From NCBI GenBank assembly GCA_035236585.1, contig CP141139.1:18554990-18618989 (forward strand): a DNA stretch of 64,000 bases. The letters run 5' to 3'. This document shows positions 25,224-38,334 of this stretch, one piece after another. The notes under the pieces were generated by a model that saw nothing but the letters and a program-made list of their open reading frames with translations, did not search any database and was not told where the DNA came from. This DNA is from Warburgia ugandensis. Lineage: Eukaryota > Streptophyta > Magnoliopsida > Canellales > Canellaceae. Position 1 is the first letter of the stretch. Each line of letters begins with the position of its first letter. Both the position numbers and the translations under genes were made by a program.

Positions 25224-26282
25224 TTTCATTCAAATATAATATCTCATAATACATTTTACAATTACAACTCATTCAAGATGAAAGAAGTGGCAAAGTCAGT
25301 CTATAGCTTTCTTGCAATAGTACACATAGTCTAAGTTCTAAGGCAAATTCCCCTCAGTTTTGTACTCATCTTGAGCATATAGGACTTGTGATTTCTTTAT
25401 GATTCAATCCTTTTTCATTTAAATATATATATATATATATCTCATAACAAATTTCTTAATTACAACTCAATCGAGATGAAACAAAGTGCAATGTTAGTCT
25501 GCAAATTTTTCCATAACAGTACATATAAACTAGGTTCCAAGGCAAATTGCTCTCAATTATGCCCTTAAGGATCAAAGACTTGTGATTTATTATTTTTAAA
25601 TTACTAGCATTTCATTTAAATATAATATATCATAGTAAAATTGACAATTGCAACTTATTCAAGATGAAATAAGTTACAATAGTCAGTTTGTCGTTAACTT
25701 GCAGTGGTACACATAAAATGCGTGTTAAAGGTAAATTGCTCTTAATTATATTCTCGTCTTGAGAATACAAGACCTAGAATTTTTATCTGTTCCTTATTAT
25801 TTCATTTAAGTATACTATATCATAATGAATTCAATCCACAATTATAACTCATTCAAGATGAAATAAGTTGTAATAGTGAGTTTGTAGTTTTCCTATAGCT
25901 GTACACATAGACTGGGATAGAAGGCAAATTTCTCTTAGTTATGTCCTCTTCTTAAGAATAAAAGACTCATAATTTTTGTTTTTTCTAATTTGGTCCTATT
26001 ATGTTTAAGTATATTATATTATAGTAAATTTCACAGTTGCAACTCATTTAAGACGAAACAAGTTGCAACAATTAGTCCGCAGTTTTCCTCCAATAGTATA
26101 CATAGATGGGGTTCTAAGCAAATTCCTCTTAGTTCTGTCCTCTTCTTAAGGATTCAAGACCTAAGATTTCTTTACCAATCAGTCCTCTTTCATTTAAATA
26201 TATATATATATATATATCATTGTAAATTTCACAATTGTAACTCATCAAGATGAATTAGTAGTGATAGTCAGTTTGTAGATAG
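25224..26282 (+). repeat. Tandem array, about 5.5 units of ~190 bp
   Basis: Units begin at about 25,224, 25,413, 25,610, 25,800, 25,996 and 26,187. Each has TTTCATTTAAATATA, then CACAATTACAACTCATTCAAG, ATGAAA-AAGTTGCA, GTACACATAGA, AAGGCAAATT-CTCT and GTCCTCTTCTTAAG. Two copies have expanded the start into an (AT)n run. A decayed further copy precedes the array (from about 25,080). There is no open frame across units. Confidence 0.85.
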
Positions 26283-26992
26283 TAAAACTGAAACATTCTG
26301 GCTTTTATTATGCAAAGCAATCTCAAACACAAAAAGATATTTTTTACTCCCTACCTTGCCTAGAAAATGCCTAATTGATTGCAATTTGAATAAGTTATGA
26401 CCCTCTTTGGATCATTCTGTAATATTCTAGTGGTTGCTGCATGAAATGACATCGTAGCTCTTGTAGAAGTAATGCTCTTTGTTGAGCTAAATTCCAAAGA
26501 AAATTGATTTCATTCACCCCATTAGCTCATCCCAAAATAGAAGCAATGCAACAACATTAAGACATGTGAACACACAATTCAATCTAGCATAATTTCATGA
26601 ATTCCAATCATCATTATCTACTATTATGTACAAATCAATGAGAACAAGGGAAAAAAGAAGGACGAGTAAGAGAATTCATCACAAATAGTGGATTTAGAAA
26701 CCAATTTAGTATTCACTATGTAGCATGCTTTGAAAAACTCAAAACTTGATAGCCCTCGAACCACCTACCTCTTGGACTTTTGCCTTAAATTCCCTTAAAT
26801 TCTTGAGCTTTTGCCCTCCTTTAAGCTCCATGGTCCCAATTGGCTTAAAAGGCCCACATTTTTCCTTCAATTGGCCTCTAATTTTAGAGAAGAATAGCTC
26901 ACAGCAAAAGGGTTACAGCTCCTTATTCTTCTCATTCTTCTCCTCTCCTCTCCTCTTCTTTCTCTCTCTTGTTGTACCTAGTTTCTTCTCTC
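26283..26992. other. Host sequence left of the Gypsy insertion
   Basis: No gene recognised. It is pyrimidine-rich (TCTCCTCTCC-type) just before the insertion point. The interrupted host sequence resumes at 38,335. Confidence 0.5.
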
Positions 26993-26997
26993 AAAGG

Positions 26998-29011
26998 TGT
27001 TGTTGTTTTTCGCAAGTGCACGGGTTGTTGTGGTATAGCATATGCAAGTACAGGTCGATTTCACAAATACTCGTTTTAAGAAATTGGATTTTTAATAAAA
27101 AAATTAATTATTTAAAAATTAAAATTAATTAAAAATTAACAAAAAGTGAAATTAGACTTCAGATGTGTTTAAGCAATGAAATTATAGAGGTCCAATCCAA
27201 AATTACAGAAATTTAACTAAAGAAACAACAAATTTTCAGTTCCCTAGATTGCTTATCATCCATTTCTTTAGATCTGATAACTTAAATTGTTATAGAACTT
27301 CATCAACATCTTCCTAGTGCTTCTGCTTAATGATCACCCAGATAGATTAGGCAGATTCCAAAAATTCTAAGAGATTTGATCTAGATAAGAAATTTAGATA
27401 TTAATGGCTTAGACCTAATTTTTTATTCTTAAATTGAAGATCAAGAATGATAAAAATGCTTTAAAATGTCCTATAACTCAAATATGAAGTTAATTGAAAA
27501 TTTAAATTGAAACGGATGAGAAATTGAAGATATCTTAAAATTAAACCAGAACTGTTGATTTAGTTAAATATGTATAGATAAAACAATTCTTGGATTAATT
27601 GAGAATAACACAGAATGAGAATAACACAGAACATGTATAAGAATGGTAACAAGACAGAAATGTAATAAAAATAATTCTACTAAGGGCAAAAAGGGATTTT
27701 TTCCTGAAATTTCCCGTAAAATAGAGGAAGAAGAAGTGTATGTCGGAGGAGATGAGGTGTAGATGCTGATGATCTGGGCTAGTGAACTGAGCTAGGCGTG
27801 GCCGGTGGAGGGCTAGAAGCAAAGGCCAATTGGGGCATTGTCTGACCTGTGGAGGATTGCCAGTCGTGGAAGAATAGGGGTAGACTGGGCTGGCCAATGA
27901 TGGGAATTCTATGCGGTCCCAGCTAGGCAGAGATTGGGACAATAATAGTGCATGCCTAGGCTGTTCTGGGGAGAGTGGTTGGTAATTGGAGAGGGGCCCG
28001 CTGATAGAAGGAAGCCTAGGTAGGTGAGGATGCAGCAAAAGGTCGGTGGAGAAAAGCTAGACTGGGTTGAAGAGAACCCAGGCATGATGGAGACGATGCC
28101 TGCTGAACAGAGGGAGAACTGGGCTACTTTGGTTGGGTTGGAGTGAAGACGCAATGAGCGTGGCATTCCTTAGCCTGGGCAAGTGTGGTGGAAGCAAAAA
28201 AAATGATGAGAATTTTGAGAAATACCGGCTTGGGCAGAAAGAGTAGATGACATGATGGACAACCTCGGTCAGTGGAGAAGGTAGTTGGGGAGAGAAGAAA
28301 AAAACACTAGTAAGAGCTAGGAACGAGAAGGGGTATGGACGTGTGAAACAAAGGGAAACAAAGGAGGGAACTGGGCAATGGAGAGAAGGATGGGTGATGC
28401 GTAGGTTGGACTCCGAACAAACGAAGATGAGAGGGGATTTAGAAAAGAAGATGGGGACTACGTGAAATATGGTAAAAAGGCATAAAAAGATGAAAGCAAT
28501 AAGGGAAGGGATGATGAAAAAGAAGGGTTGGCAAGTAATAGGAAACTAAAAGCAAAACTAAAAAACCTCCAAACTTTTTTAGACTCTCTCAATTTTCCTC
28601 CTTTTATAATTTTCCACCCTTCTAATTCTCCTCTCCCCTCTTTCCTTATCCTTAGGAGTAAGTTTCCTCCTAGGAAACTTTCTCTTCTTCTTTTAAGAAA
28701 CCTTCCAATTCTGCTTGTTAATGATTTGGTCCTTCAATGCTCTCTTGGATAATCTACACCATTGAATATCGATCTGAGCCATCCTAGCCTCCATTAGTTG
28801 ATCTGCAAGACATTAGAATAAATTAGAGTCATCTAACTATACATTAAGCATCTAATTAGCTCAAACAATCATCTGACTGTTAATTTTGACAAATTAATTA
28901 TTAGATGGTCAATTGGAGCTAAATTCAAAATCAAGCTAAATTTTGAAAATTTGAACTAATCTAATTGAATGCTAAATTAGGTGTATTTAGATTAAAATTT
29001 AATAGTTAACA
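26998..29011 (-). repeat. 3' LTR of the Athila-like element
   Basis: The left edge reads TGTTGTTGTTTTTCGCAAGTGCACGGG-type sequence, typical of Athila/Tat LTRs. The right edge is AATAGTTAACA. Just inside the element a purine tract (minus sense GTTGTGGGGTA) precedes the LTR start TGTTAACTATT, as expected for a polypurine tract. It matches 36,218-38,329 over its whole length. Confidence 0.88.
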
Positions 29012-30639
29012 TACCCCACAACTAGCATTTTGCTAGTCTTGAGCAAAACATGCAAAAAACCATTTTACAAAAACTGGTGCAAAGTTCCACTTTCATAGGT
29101 ACTCACAATTGTATTTAGTGTATGCAATAAGCCCTTGAACCCCTAGGTCACCCCTAGTGGATGAGTTATGCCTTGTAAGGGTTTGTGTTGAATATACCCA
29201 CAAAATTCAATAAGGTTGAGTCTCTTATTTTATCTCAGAGAATCCTCATTCATTAGCAATCTACCATTTTTTTCACAACTTAATGGAGAAGATTTGACAA
29301 TTTTAGACATCATACACATACTAAAGACATTTTATTTGAGTTATTTCTTAGAGTGCGTGTGTTTATAGCCACATAAATCTTGACTTCTAACTGGATATGC
29401 TTAGTTCCTTTAAAAATATGTCTTGACCTTAAATCCTCACCGGTATATGCTCAGAAATAAAACTCTAGGATAAGGGGTTTAAACATATTTCTCTCATTAT
29501 CTGACTGAATCCAACAAGCTAATGGTTCACATAAATCTTTGAATGTTCATAAGATAAATAAAAGTGATCCCTACGAGTTGATGTTATCATCAAGAATATT
29601 ATGGGTATTTTACCTTAATTCTTTCTTTTTATCTCCTCTTTAAGGCTATGTCCCACCTAAGATCAATAGGTCTTTAACTATGATGAAATAGGCTTATGAT
29701 AGGTTCAGAAAAGAAGGGTATAAGGATTTCAAGGATTCAAAATTGAGTAGAGGTCTTTAATGAATATATGTTAGAACAACATTTCTTTTGGGTTGTACTT
29801 GAAGTGAATATCTCTTTCATAATTTTGTCTTTCTCTTTCAATTTCATTTTCTTCTCTTTTTTTCACTTTTCTTTTTCTTAGATTTTTTTGGAAGAAAGGC
29901 TACTCATTTTTCTCACTTTTTTGACTTTTTGTCCTATTTTTGAACTTTTTCTACTAACTCTACTCATTTTGAAGATGGGTAGTGGTTATTTATTTTACTA
30001 GCTTGTTTCAGGTTAAGGTGAGTGGGATTAAGAATGAAAATCCTTAATAATAGGCTCAAAGGGGCTAACTAGTTGTATGATATACTGGGTGGGCTTTATA
30101 TCTCTAAGCTGAGTAAGGATGGCCAATATCATTTCCTATGTTTCCTAAAGCCTATCAGATTGAATAAATTTTCTAGAATTAAAGCTATTACTCCTATTTA
30201 TTCTTATGCAATTACTTATAACTCTCTAAAAGAAGATTGTCTCAAAACTCAATAGGTTATAGGTCTCCATTGATTTTCCTCAGGGTCTTAAAGTCATACC
30301 TCTCTACTAGTCTTGACAATGTGTTGTGTGTAAATGGTTTTGAGAATTAACTTTTATAAAATGCTTCAACACATGAATGATATGCAAAACTAATCATATG
30401 GATTCTCATTAAGAGGTGAAAACAGTAGAAGTACTAAATTATGAACATCCGGTTCTCATCATAGTGAGGGAACTCTACCTTAAAAACTTCTCTTTCTTTT
30501 TTTTCAAAGAATTAAGAAAATTCAAAATCCCTATATGCATTTACACTCCCCAACTTGAATGAAACATTGTCCTCAGTATTTGACAAACATAGGATCCTAT
30601 ATGAAATTGAGTGATGTAGATTCTAAAACCCTAGGTTGC

Positions 30640-33079
30640 CTCCCATTAAGCACCAAGTTTAACGTCTTTAGCCAGACATTAACAATTAATTTGACAATAT
30701 GTAAGACAGGGTCCTATTGGATCAAAGTTAGATAATGGTGTAAGAACTTCTTGAATTAAATCTTCAATCATGTTGCAAGAGTCATCAAGATCGAATTGGT
30801 GATGGTTGGCATTGAAGACATTGAGCTCAACTATCATATTTCTAAAGGATAATTGTAATACACCATTTCTACAATTTATGATTGCATTGGATGTTGCTAA
30901 GAATGGACGTCCAAGAATCACCGAGATCTAACTAGTGGGGTTTGCTACGGTTGGGTATCTAGGATAATGAAATTGGCAAGGAAATAAAACTGGTCCACTT
31001 GTATTAATACATCCTAAACCATACCACAAGGTATCTTGATAGATCCATCAACTAATTGTAATGTGGTAGTGGTTGGTTTTAACTCACCGAATTTTAGTTG
31101 CTCATAGACAGAGTATGACAACAAGTTAACACTAGCCCCTAAGTTAAGAAGTAGCCTATATATGACATGATTTCTAATGATACAAGTAATTGTAGGATAT
31201 CCTAGATATCTACATTTTGACGGGGTCTTATGTTGAATTAAAGAGCTCACCTGCTTGAGGAGGAAGGCTTTCTTTTGCACATTAAGCTTTCGCTTTGTAG
31301 TGCAAAGCTCTTTAAGAAATTTGGCATAAGAAGAAATATCATTAATAGCATTGAGTAACGAAATATTGATGTGTACATGTTTAAACACTTCAATTATCTC
31401 ATTAAAGTTTGTTCCTTTCTTAGCCTTATTGAGTAATTGGGGAAAAGGGGCTCAAGGTACATAGGATGCCTCCACTAAAGGTTTTACAAGATTTTTCTGT
31501 CCTTTCTCTTTCTCCTATGTTTTAGTTGCCTCTTTCTCCTCCACATTTTCCTTAGCCTACCCTTCTTCGTTATCGATCTCATGACCGTTCCTATGGGTGG
31601 TTATGGACTTGGCATGCTCATGAGGGTTGAGGTTTTGAGAACTTGACTCTATCTCAAATTGACCCTTAGGGTTGGGGATGGGTTGACTAGGGAACTGACC
31701 CTTTTCTCTATTATGTAGTTTAGCTAACAGTTGGCTTACCTGCATGTCTAGTTTGCCTATGGCTTGAGAGTTAACATTGGCTGACTGTCTACTCCCATTT
31801 TCCAACTTGTGTAAGGCCTTTTTAATGTAATCATTATCTTTTGTAATATTTTTTCAAGCATAGTATGGATGTTTTCCTTTGAAGATGGTTTCTTTTGTTG
31901 TTGAGGTAGTTAAAAGCTAGGCAGCTGCTGGGGAACTGTAGTTCTAAGAGGAAAGTTTTGGATAGGATATTTATAGATGGTCCCCCCTTGGTGGTTATTC
32001 TTCGAACAAGACAAATTGGGATGCCTAGCCCATCTAGGGTTGTAGGTCTCAGAATATGGTTATTGCTAGGTTGGCGATATGCATTCAATGCATTTGCTTG
32101 GTCAAGATAGTCATTCAATGCTCTATTTGATGGACAAGACGGAGGTGATATGAGCTAGGCTATAGCATATAGCACAAACCTCTTGTGGAGGTTTTTAGGA
32201 TAAAGTAGCAACCATGAAAGTTTTAAACATGGTTTAAGTTTGTTCATTCTTCCACCTAATTTTTCAACTACAAAGTCAAGTTTATAGGATAGATCAATAT
32301 GCACTCCTATCTCAAAGAGATGACCTTTCCTAGTTGGCTGGTTGGTTCTTTCTCTCCTATTTGAATTATCCCATTGCTGAGAATTATAGGCCATTGTCTG
32401 AAAGAATTCCCATGCCTCACTTTCATCCTTTAACATGATGGTCCCTCCACACACTACATCTATCATTTGTCTATTTTGAGGCGTCAATGCCTCATAGAAG
32501 TATTGAAACTACTGTCATTTCTGAAATCTATGATGAGGGCATTTTTGTAGTAGTTTATTCCACTGTTTGCAACATTCATAACATTGTTCACCATCTCTTT
32601 GTCGGAAATTGATAATTTCACGGCGAAGGGCATTTGTTTTGTGAGCAGCTATTCAAAAACTTCTTAAACAATTGGTCCCACTTATGAATAGAACATACCT
32701 CCAAGGAATTAAGCCATGACTTGACTTTGTCCTTAAGTGAGAATAAGAAGAGCCTAAGCCTAATATAATCATCTGAAAAATTTTGAAACCTAAATGTCGC
32801 ACAAATATTAAGGAACTCCTTGATATGTATGTAGGGGTCTTCTCGGTCTAGATCATAAAAAGTAGGGAGCAATTGAATAACTCCAGGCTTTAACTTGAAA
32901 TGGTTAGCATTTGTGGGAGGTAAAGCTATGCAGGATGGGGTATTAAGTTGTAGAGGCGCAGAGAAATCCCTAATTATTTTAAGCTCAATCTTTGCTGGGG
33001 GTTTAGCATAGGGATAGGAATTTGGTTTCTTTCCCCTTATCTTTAAATGTGTTGAATCTTTGGGTTCTAAGATCAACAC
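30640..33079 (-). pseudogene. Athila-like gag-protease remnant
   Basis: Minus strand, in order. Gag core at 33,079-32,618 has ICATFRFQNFSDDYIRLRLF and FSLKDKVKSWLNSL. Gag middle is at 32,487-32,155, and a segment with REKGQFPSQPIPNPKGQ at 31,805-31,557. Aspartic protease at 31,388-31,014 has LGASVNLLSYSVYEQL, where the DLGAS active site is now NLGAS, then FLGRPFLAT-like MILGRPFLATSNAIINC at 30,921. Frameshifts separate the blocks. After about 30,680 the reading jumps to the element's 3' leader-like sequence, so RT to integrase has been deleted. Confidence 0.85.
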
Positions 33080-33422
33080 CCTTGCATAAACTACCCTAAT
33101 CTAAAATGTCCTAATCTAAATGCTGACTATAACTCTACTTGATGTACTAATTAAAGGCACAGTTAAATAGCTAATATGCATCAATATTTTGACTTTATTG
33201 AATTTGTATGGGAACAATGCTTTTAAATTAGCCTAATCTGTGGCTCCTCCTCTCCTTTAGATTTGACTATTGCTTACCAGTTATGTTCTACGCAATGTGG
33301 TTAATATAATCCTCATGTAAGTAAGCGTTTAGGCCTCAACAAATGTCAACAGAAGGTGTCGGAAAATTACTTGGATTGTAAGACACCCAATATAACTACA
33401 ATGCTCAAAAGCCACCAGAGTG

Positions 33423-35528
33423 TGTTAACTGTTCAATTTTATTTCAAAATACCCCTAATTTAGCATTCAATTAGATCATCTAACTGATCAAATTTGTAAT
33501 TTTTAGCTTGATTTTGAATTTAGATCCGATTGACCATCCAATCATTAATTTGTCAAAATTAACAATTAGATGATCATTAGAGCTTATCATATTATTATGT
33601 ATAGTTCAGATGACTTTATTATTTTGCAGATTAATCAAAAGATGCATGAATGACTAAGATCAAAAGTTAACTGTGCAGATTATCCTATAGAGCATTGGAT
33701 GGGCTAGATCAATCACAAAGATGGATATGATAGTTTCCCTAAAGATAATTGAGCTTAATTGGGAATCATGGACAAAAGAAAAATAACATGGAGAAGGCAA
33801 TTTGCACTTGTGGGGAAGTTTCCAAAGTAAGGGGGGGTGTGGAACGAAATTAAAAAGAAAAAAAGTTATAAGAGGTAAAGGGCAACTGTAGCAAATCTCT
33901 CTCACCAACTTTTCTCTTCCCCTACGTCTCTCTCAACCCCCTTGTAGGAGGAGGAGATCAAACTCCGCTCTTCTTCTCTCTCTCCCGATCTCTTTCTCAT
34001 CCTCTTCTTCCCTTATGCTTCTCTTTCTCTCCTACTCCACCACCTAGATTAGACCCCCTTGTCTGTTTCACTCTCTCCCTCATTCTAGAGTTTCCAATCG
34101 CCCAATCTCCTTTCTCTCCCACTTGTTTTATCTCTTCCACGAAGTCCATTATGCTGATCCTCACTCTTGGAATCCTGGATTGATCAGTCTAGCCCTCCAT
34201 CCTCCTCACTGTTCTAGCATGCACAACCAACCACCGACCATTAGTTTTGTTTCTCCTCTAATTTTCTCTCTTGCCCAGATCACACTAGCATCAGCAAAGC
34301 ACCAGGGTCGGTAGCACCCTCATCTCTATTTCTGTTAATTGGCAACACTAGCCAGCTTCCTTCTTCTCTTCTCCATCCTTCTTCCCCTCCTTTTCATGAT
34401 CACCACACAACTATTCCTGCACACTCTGCTCTCCTCTTTTACTCATCTTCGGCCAACCATCCTTTGATCTCTCTTTCTCTGCCCCATGTTCTCTTCTTCT
34501 ATCACTGCTTCTTTCCCATCGTCCTCTGTTCCATCGCGCAATCCTCCTACCAGCACTAGTGTCTTTTGCTTTACCTTCACATCACCGGTTGGACTTGACA
34601 AACCAAGACTAGCGACATCTTCTTCTGCTCCATCCCTCACCACTGTCAATCATCACCGGCTTGGATGAGGAAACCCAAAATGGGTTTCCCTTCTCCTCCC
34701 CCCTATGCTCCCTTCTTCTTCCTTCTCCCCCATCTCCTCCACTGTCTTCTCCCACTTCCATCTAGTAGTTTTCCCCTTTCTATTTTTTCCTTTTAAATTT
34801 GATTTTCCTTAAATTCCAAAAATGCCCATTATTTAATAATTTAAATTTTATTTTGTCCTCTTTTTAATTACCTCTATGTCCTGTTCTATTCTAGTTTTAC
34901 TTTGTCTATGTTTTCCTTATCCAGGAACTATCTAATCCATACCAGATCAATTAAGGCTTAGCCTAATCAATGGGTTAGCCTTAATCAACTAAGAATCCTC
35001 AATTTCTCCTCTGTTTTGTTTTTTTTAATTCCAATTAACTTTTCAATTTCATTCTTAGGACATCCCTGGACTTAATTAATATCTTTGATTTTTAATTTGA
35101 AATCAATAACTTGATCTAGACTGTCTAAATTTCAAAATCACAATTGAGCCAAGATCTTTATGATTTTGAGGAATCTGACAAATCTAATTGGCAGATCTTT
35201 AATCAAGGACATGCTAAAGACATTGATGAAGGCTAATCAACTTCAAGAAGACTAGATTTGAAGGAATTGATAGTGATTAAGCTAGGTAAGTAGTTTTTAT
35301 TCATGTTATTTGATTTATTATTATTATTTTTTTAATTGGAAATTCTGTAATTTTTAGAAGTTGAGTAGCTCTAAACTCTGATTCAATTCCAATAATTTCA
35401 ATTTTTTTTTTTAAACATTTATCAATTAAATTTTATTTAAACTCCCATTTTTTAAGTCGTCCTTATGGGATTGACCCGTACTTACATAAGCTACGCTACA
35501 ATAGCCTGTGCACTTGTAGTAAAATGCA
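33423..35528 (+). repeat. Inverted LTR of a related Athila-like family
   Basis: It starts TGTTAACTGTTCAATTTTA and ends near CCTGTGCACTTGTAGTAAAATGCA. These edges correspond to the reverse complement of the two outer LTRs, so this copy lies in the plus orientation, and the length is the same (about 2.1 kb). The terminal parts match well. The CT-rich middle (33.9-34.8 kb) is more diverged. Flanking five-base sequences do not agree (GAGTG versus TTAAT), so it is not a simple solo LTR. Confidence 0.75.
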
Positions 35529-36217
35529 TTAATAGAGAGACAATAGATCAAATCCTAGTAAGAGGGTCCTATGGGCATGTGATGGCCCTATAGGTCTCTT
35601 CTAATTGATTTTAGATTAATTTAAAAGGTAGGGTTGTGCGCTTGAGGTGATTATCCTAGGTAGGCCAAGGAGTAATGATGAAATCTACCCTTGATCTTGT
35701 GGGGTTAAGTGCCCTTACTAATTAATTTTCACTCTCCATGGCAATTCGATTAACATATAAATTGCCTTAAAGCATTAAACGTACCCTAAGAATGCAATTA
35801 AAATAGTAAACTAATGCAAAACCCTAAAAATGCAACAATTATCAAATATGCTTTATATGTGCAATTATTCTCCCAACCAATGCAAGATTATCTTAAATGC
35901 AAACCCTACTCTAGAAAATAAAAGGAGTGAGGGATACTTACAGTGGAGTTTTTGATGAAGATCAAGTGTGGACCACCTTATCCCACACTTACCCTAAATT
36001 ATACAACCCTTTTAAAATTGAAATGAAAATTATAAATTACAAAGATCCTCACTACAAGAATCACTCAAAAGAAAAGAAATTTCATATTCTAGGAAAGCAA
36101 GGAAATTTCTATTTTGATGAAGGTCTATTTGCCAATTTTCTCCACTTTCTAATTTTCTGAAAAAAAGGATAGAAATAAGTACTAAATTTAGGAAACAAAG
36201 TGATTATGCACAAAAAA
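35529..36217. other. Unassigned, LTR-like segment
   Basis: Lies between the inverted LTR and the 5' LTR. It has phrases such as CTTGAGGTGATTATCCTAGG and CTTGTGGGGTTAAGTGCCC that look like Gypsy LTR sequence of another family. No coding content is seen. Confidence 0.35.
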
Positions 36218-38329
36218 CTTGTTTTTATTTTCTATAAGTGATTGTGGTATAGCATATGCAAGTACGAGTTGATCCCATAGGGACTTGCTTTAAGAAATTA
36301 GAGTTTTAATATAATTTAATTATTCAAAAATTTAAATTAATTGACAAAAATTAACAAAAAGTGAAATCAGAATTTAGATGTGCTGAAATAATGAAATTAC
36401 AAAGGTCCAATCCAAAAATACATAAATTTAACTAAAAACACAAAAAAAATTTACTTCCCTAGACTGCTTATCATCTATTTCTTCAAATATGATAGCTTAA
36501 ATTGTGATCGGACTTCAGCAACATCTTCTTGGTACTTCTGTTTAATGATCACCTGGATAAATTAGGTAGATTCCAAAAATTCTGAGAGATTTGAGCTAGA
36601 TAAGAAATTTAGATATTTACGGCTTAGATCTGATTTCTAATTCTCAAATTGAAGATCAGGAATGATAAAAATGCTTTAAAATGTCTTATAACCTAAACTA
36701 AAAGTTAATTGAAAATCAAAATTGAAATAGATGAGAAATTGAAGATATCCTAAAATTAAACCAGAACCATTGATTCAATTAAACATGGATAGATAAAACA
36801 ATTCCTGGATTAATTGAGAATAATATAGAATGTAGATAACATAATGGGAATAACACAGAACACAAATAAGAATAGTAATAGTAATAGGACTGAAAAGTAA
36901 TAAAAATTATTCTATTAAGGGCAAAACATGAATTTTTCCTAAAAGTTCCTTAAATTTCTTGTAAAACGAAGGAAGAAGAAGAGTATGCCAGAGGAGATGA
37001 GGTGTAGGCACTAGTGATCAAGGTTGGTGAATTGAGCTGGGCATGGCTGGTGGAGGGTTGGAAGCAGAAGTCAATTGGGGCGTTGTCTGGGCGATGGAGG
37101 ATTGCTGGTCATGGAAGAACAGGAGTAGACTAGGCTGGCTAATGATGGGAATTCTGTGCGGGCTCGGCTGGGTAGAGATTGGGATGACGATCATGCATGC
37201 CTAGGATGTGCAAGGGAGAGTGGTTGGCAATTGGAGAGGGGGCAGATGATGGGTGGAAGCCTAGGCCAGTGAGGACATAGCAAAAGGCCAGTGGAGAAAA
37301 GCTAGACTGGGTTGAAGAGAACCCAGGAGTGATGGAGACGACGTTTGGTGAATAGAGGGGGAACTGAGCTACTTCGGTCGAGTTAGAGTGAAGACGCCAT
37401 GAGCATGGCATTCCTCAGCTTGGGCAAGTGCAGTGGAAGAAAAAAAAAATGATGGGAATTCTAGGTAATACCGGCTTGGGCAGAAAGAGTAGATGTCATG
37501 ATGGATGACCTGGGCCAATGGAGAAGGTAGCTGAGGAGAAAAAAAAAAAAAAAAAACTATTAGAAGGAGCTAGGAATGACAAGGGGTATTGACACATGAA
37601 ACAGAGGGAAACAAAGGAGGGAGCTAGGCAGTGTAAAGAAGGATAGGTGATGCGTGGGTTGGACTCAGAACAAATGGAGATGAGAGGGGATTTAGAAAAG
37701 AAGATGGGGAGTACATGAAAGAGAAAGACATGAAAGATGGTAAAAAGGGAGAAAAAGATGAAAGCAATAAGGGAAGGGACAATGAAAAAGAAGGGCTATC
37801 AAGTAATAGGAAACTAAAAGCAAAACTAAAAAAACTCCAAACTTTTCTAAACTCCCACTTTTTTCCTCCTTTTATAATTTTTCACCCTTCTAATTCACCT
37901 CTCCCCTCTTTCCTTATCCTTAAGAGTTAGTTTCCTCATAGGAAACTTTTTCTTCTTCCAAATCTTATCCTTAGTCTCCTCTTCTGATTAGAACTCTTCT
38001 TCTTTTAGGAAACTTTCCAATTCTAATTTGTCAATGATCTGATCCATCTATGCTCTCTTTGATAATTTGCACCATTGAATATCGATCTAAGCCATCCAAG
38101 CCTCTATTAGTTGATCTACAAGACATTAGACTAGATCAGAGTCATCTAACCTTACATTAAGCATCTGATTAGCTCAGATGATCACCTGACCATTAATTTC
38201 ACAAATTAATGATTGGATGGTGAATTGGAGCTAAATTCAAAATCAAGCTAAATTTGTAAATTTGAACAATTAGATGATCTAATCAAAAGCTAAATTAGGG
38301 GTATTTGGACTAAAATTTAATAGTTAACA
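36218..38329 (-). repeat. 5' LTR of the Athila-like element
   Basis: Aligns with 26,998-29,011 throughout (GTGGTATAGCATATGCAAGT near the left edge, AATTTAATAGTTAACA at the right edge). The left edge has lost the GCACGGG block. Confidence 0.85.
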
Positions 38330-38334
38330 AAAGG

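Larger units (their letters stand above)
26993..38334 (-). mobile_element. Athila-like Gypsy LTR retrotransposon with target duplication AAAGG
   Basis: LTRs of about 2.0-2.1 kb at 26,998-29,011 (3') and 36,218-38,329 (5') bound the element. Both end in GTTAACA on the right (plus sense), and the outer edges are flanked by the identical five bases AAAGG at 26,993-26,997 and 38,330-38,334. Gag and protease remain on the minus strand. RT, RNase H and integrase are gone. The region between 5' LTR and gag is rearranged and contains an LTR of a related family in the opposite direction. No primer-binding site is recognisable next to the 5' LTR. It cannot move by itself. Confidence 0.88.

Noticed and set aside
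25080-26282. CRISPR-like array
   Set aside because: Plant nuclear DNA. The units are whole ~190-bp tandem repeats without spacers.
27595-28038. 147-codon proline/leucine-rich open frame (minus)
   Set aside because: Lies entirely inside an Athila-like LTR. The matching region of the other LTR does not keep the frame.
34123-34668. Ser/Pro-rich open frames in the CT-rich stretch
   Set aside because: Low-complexity LTR sequence. Both strands give open frames because of composition.
33423-35528. Simple solo LTR with target duplication
   Set aside because: Flanking five-base sequences GAGTG and TTAAT differ, so the boundaries or history are more complex.
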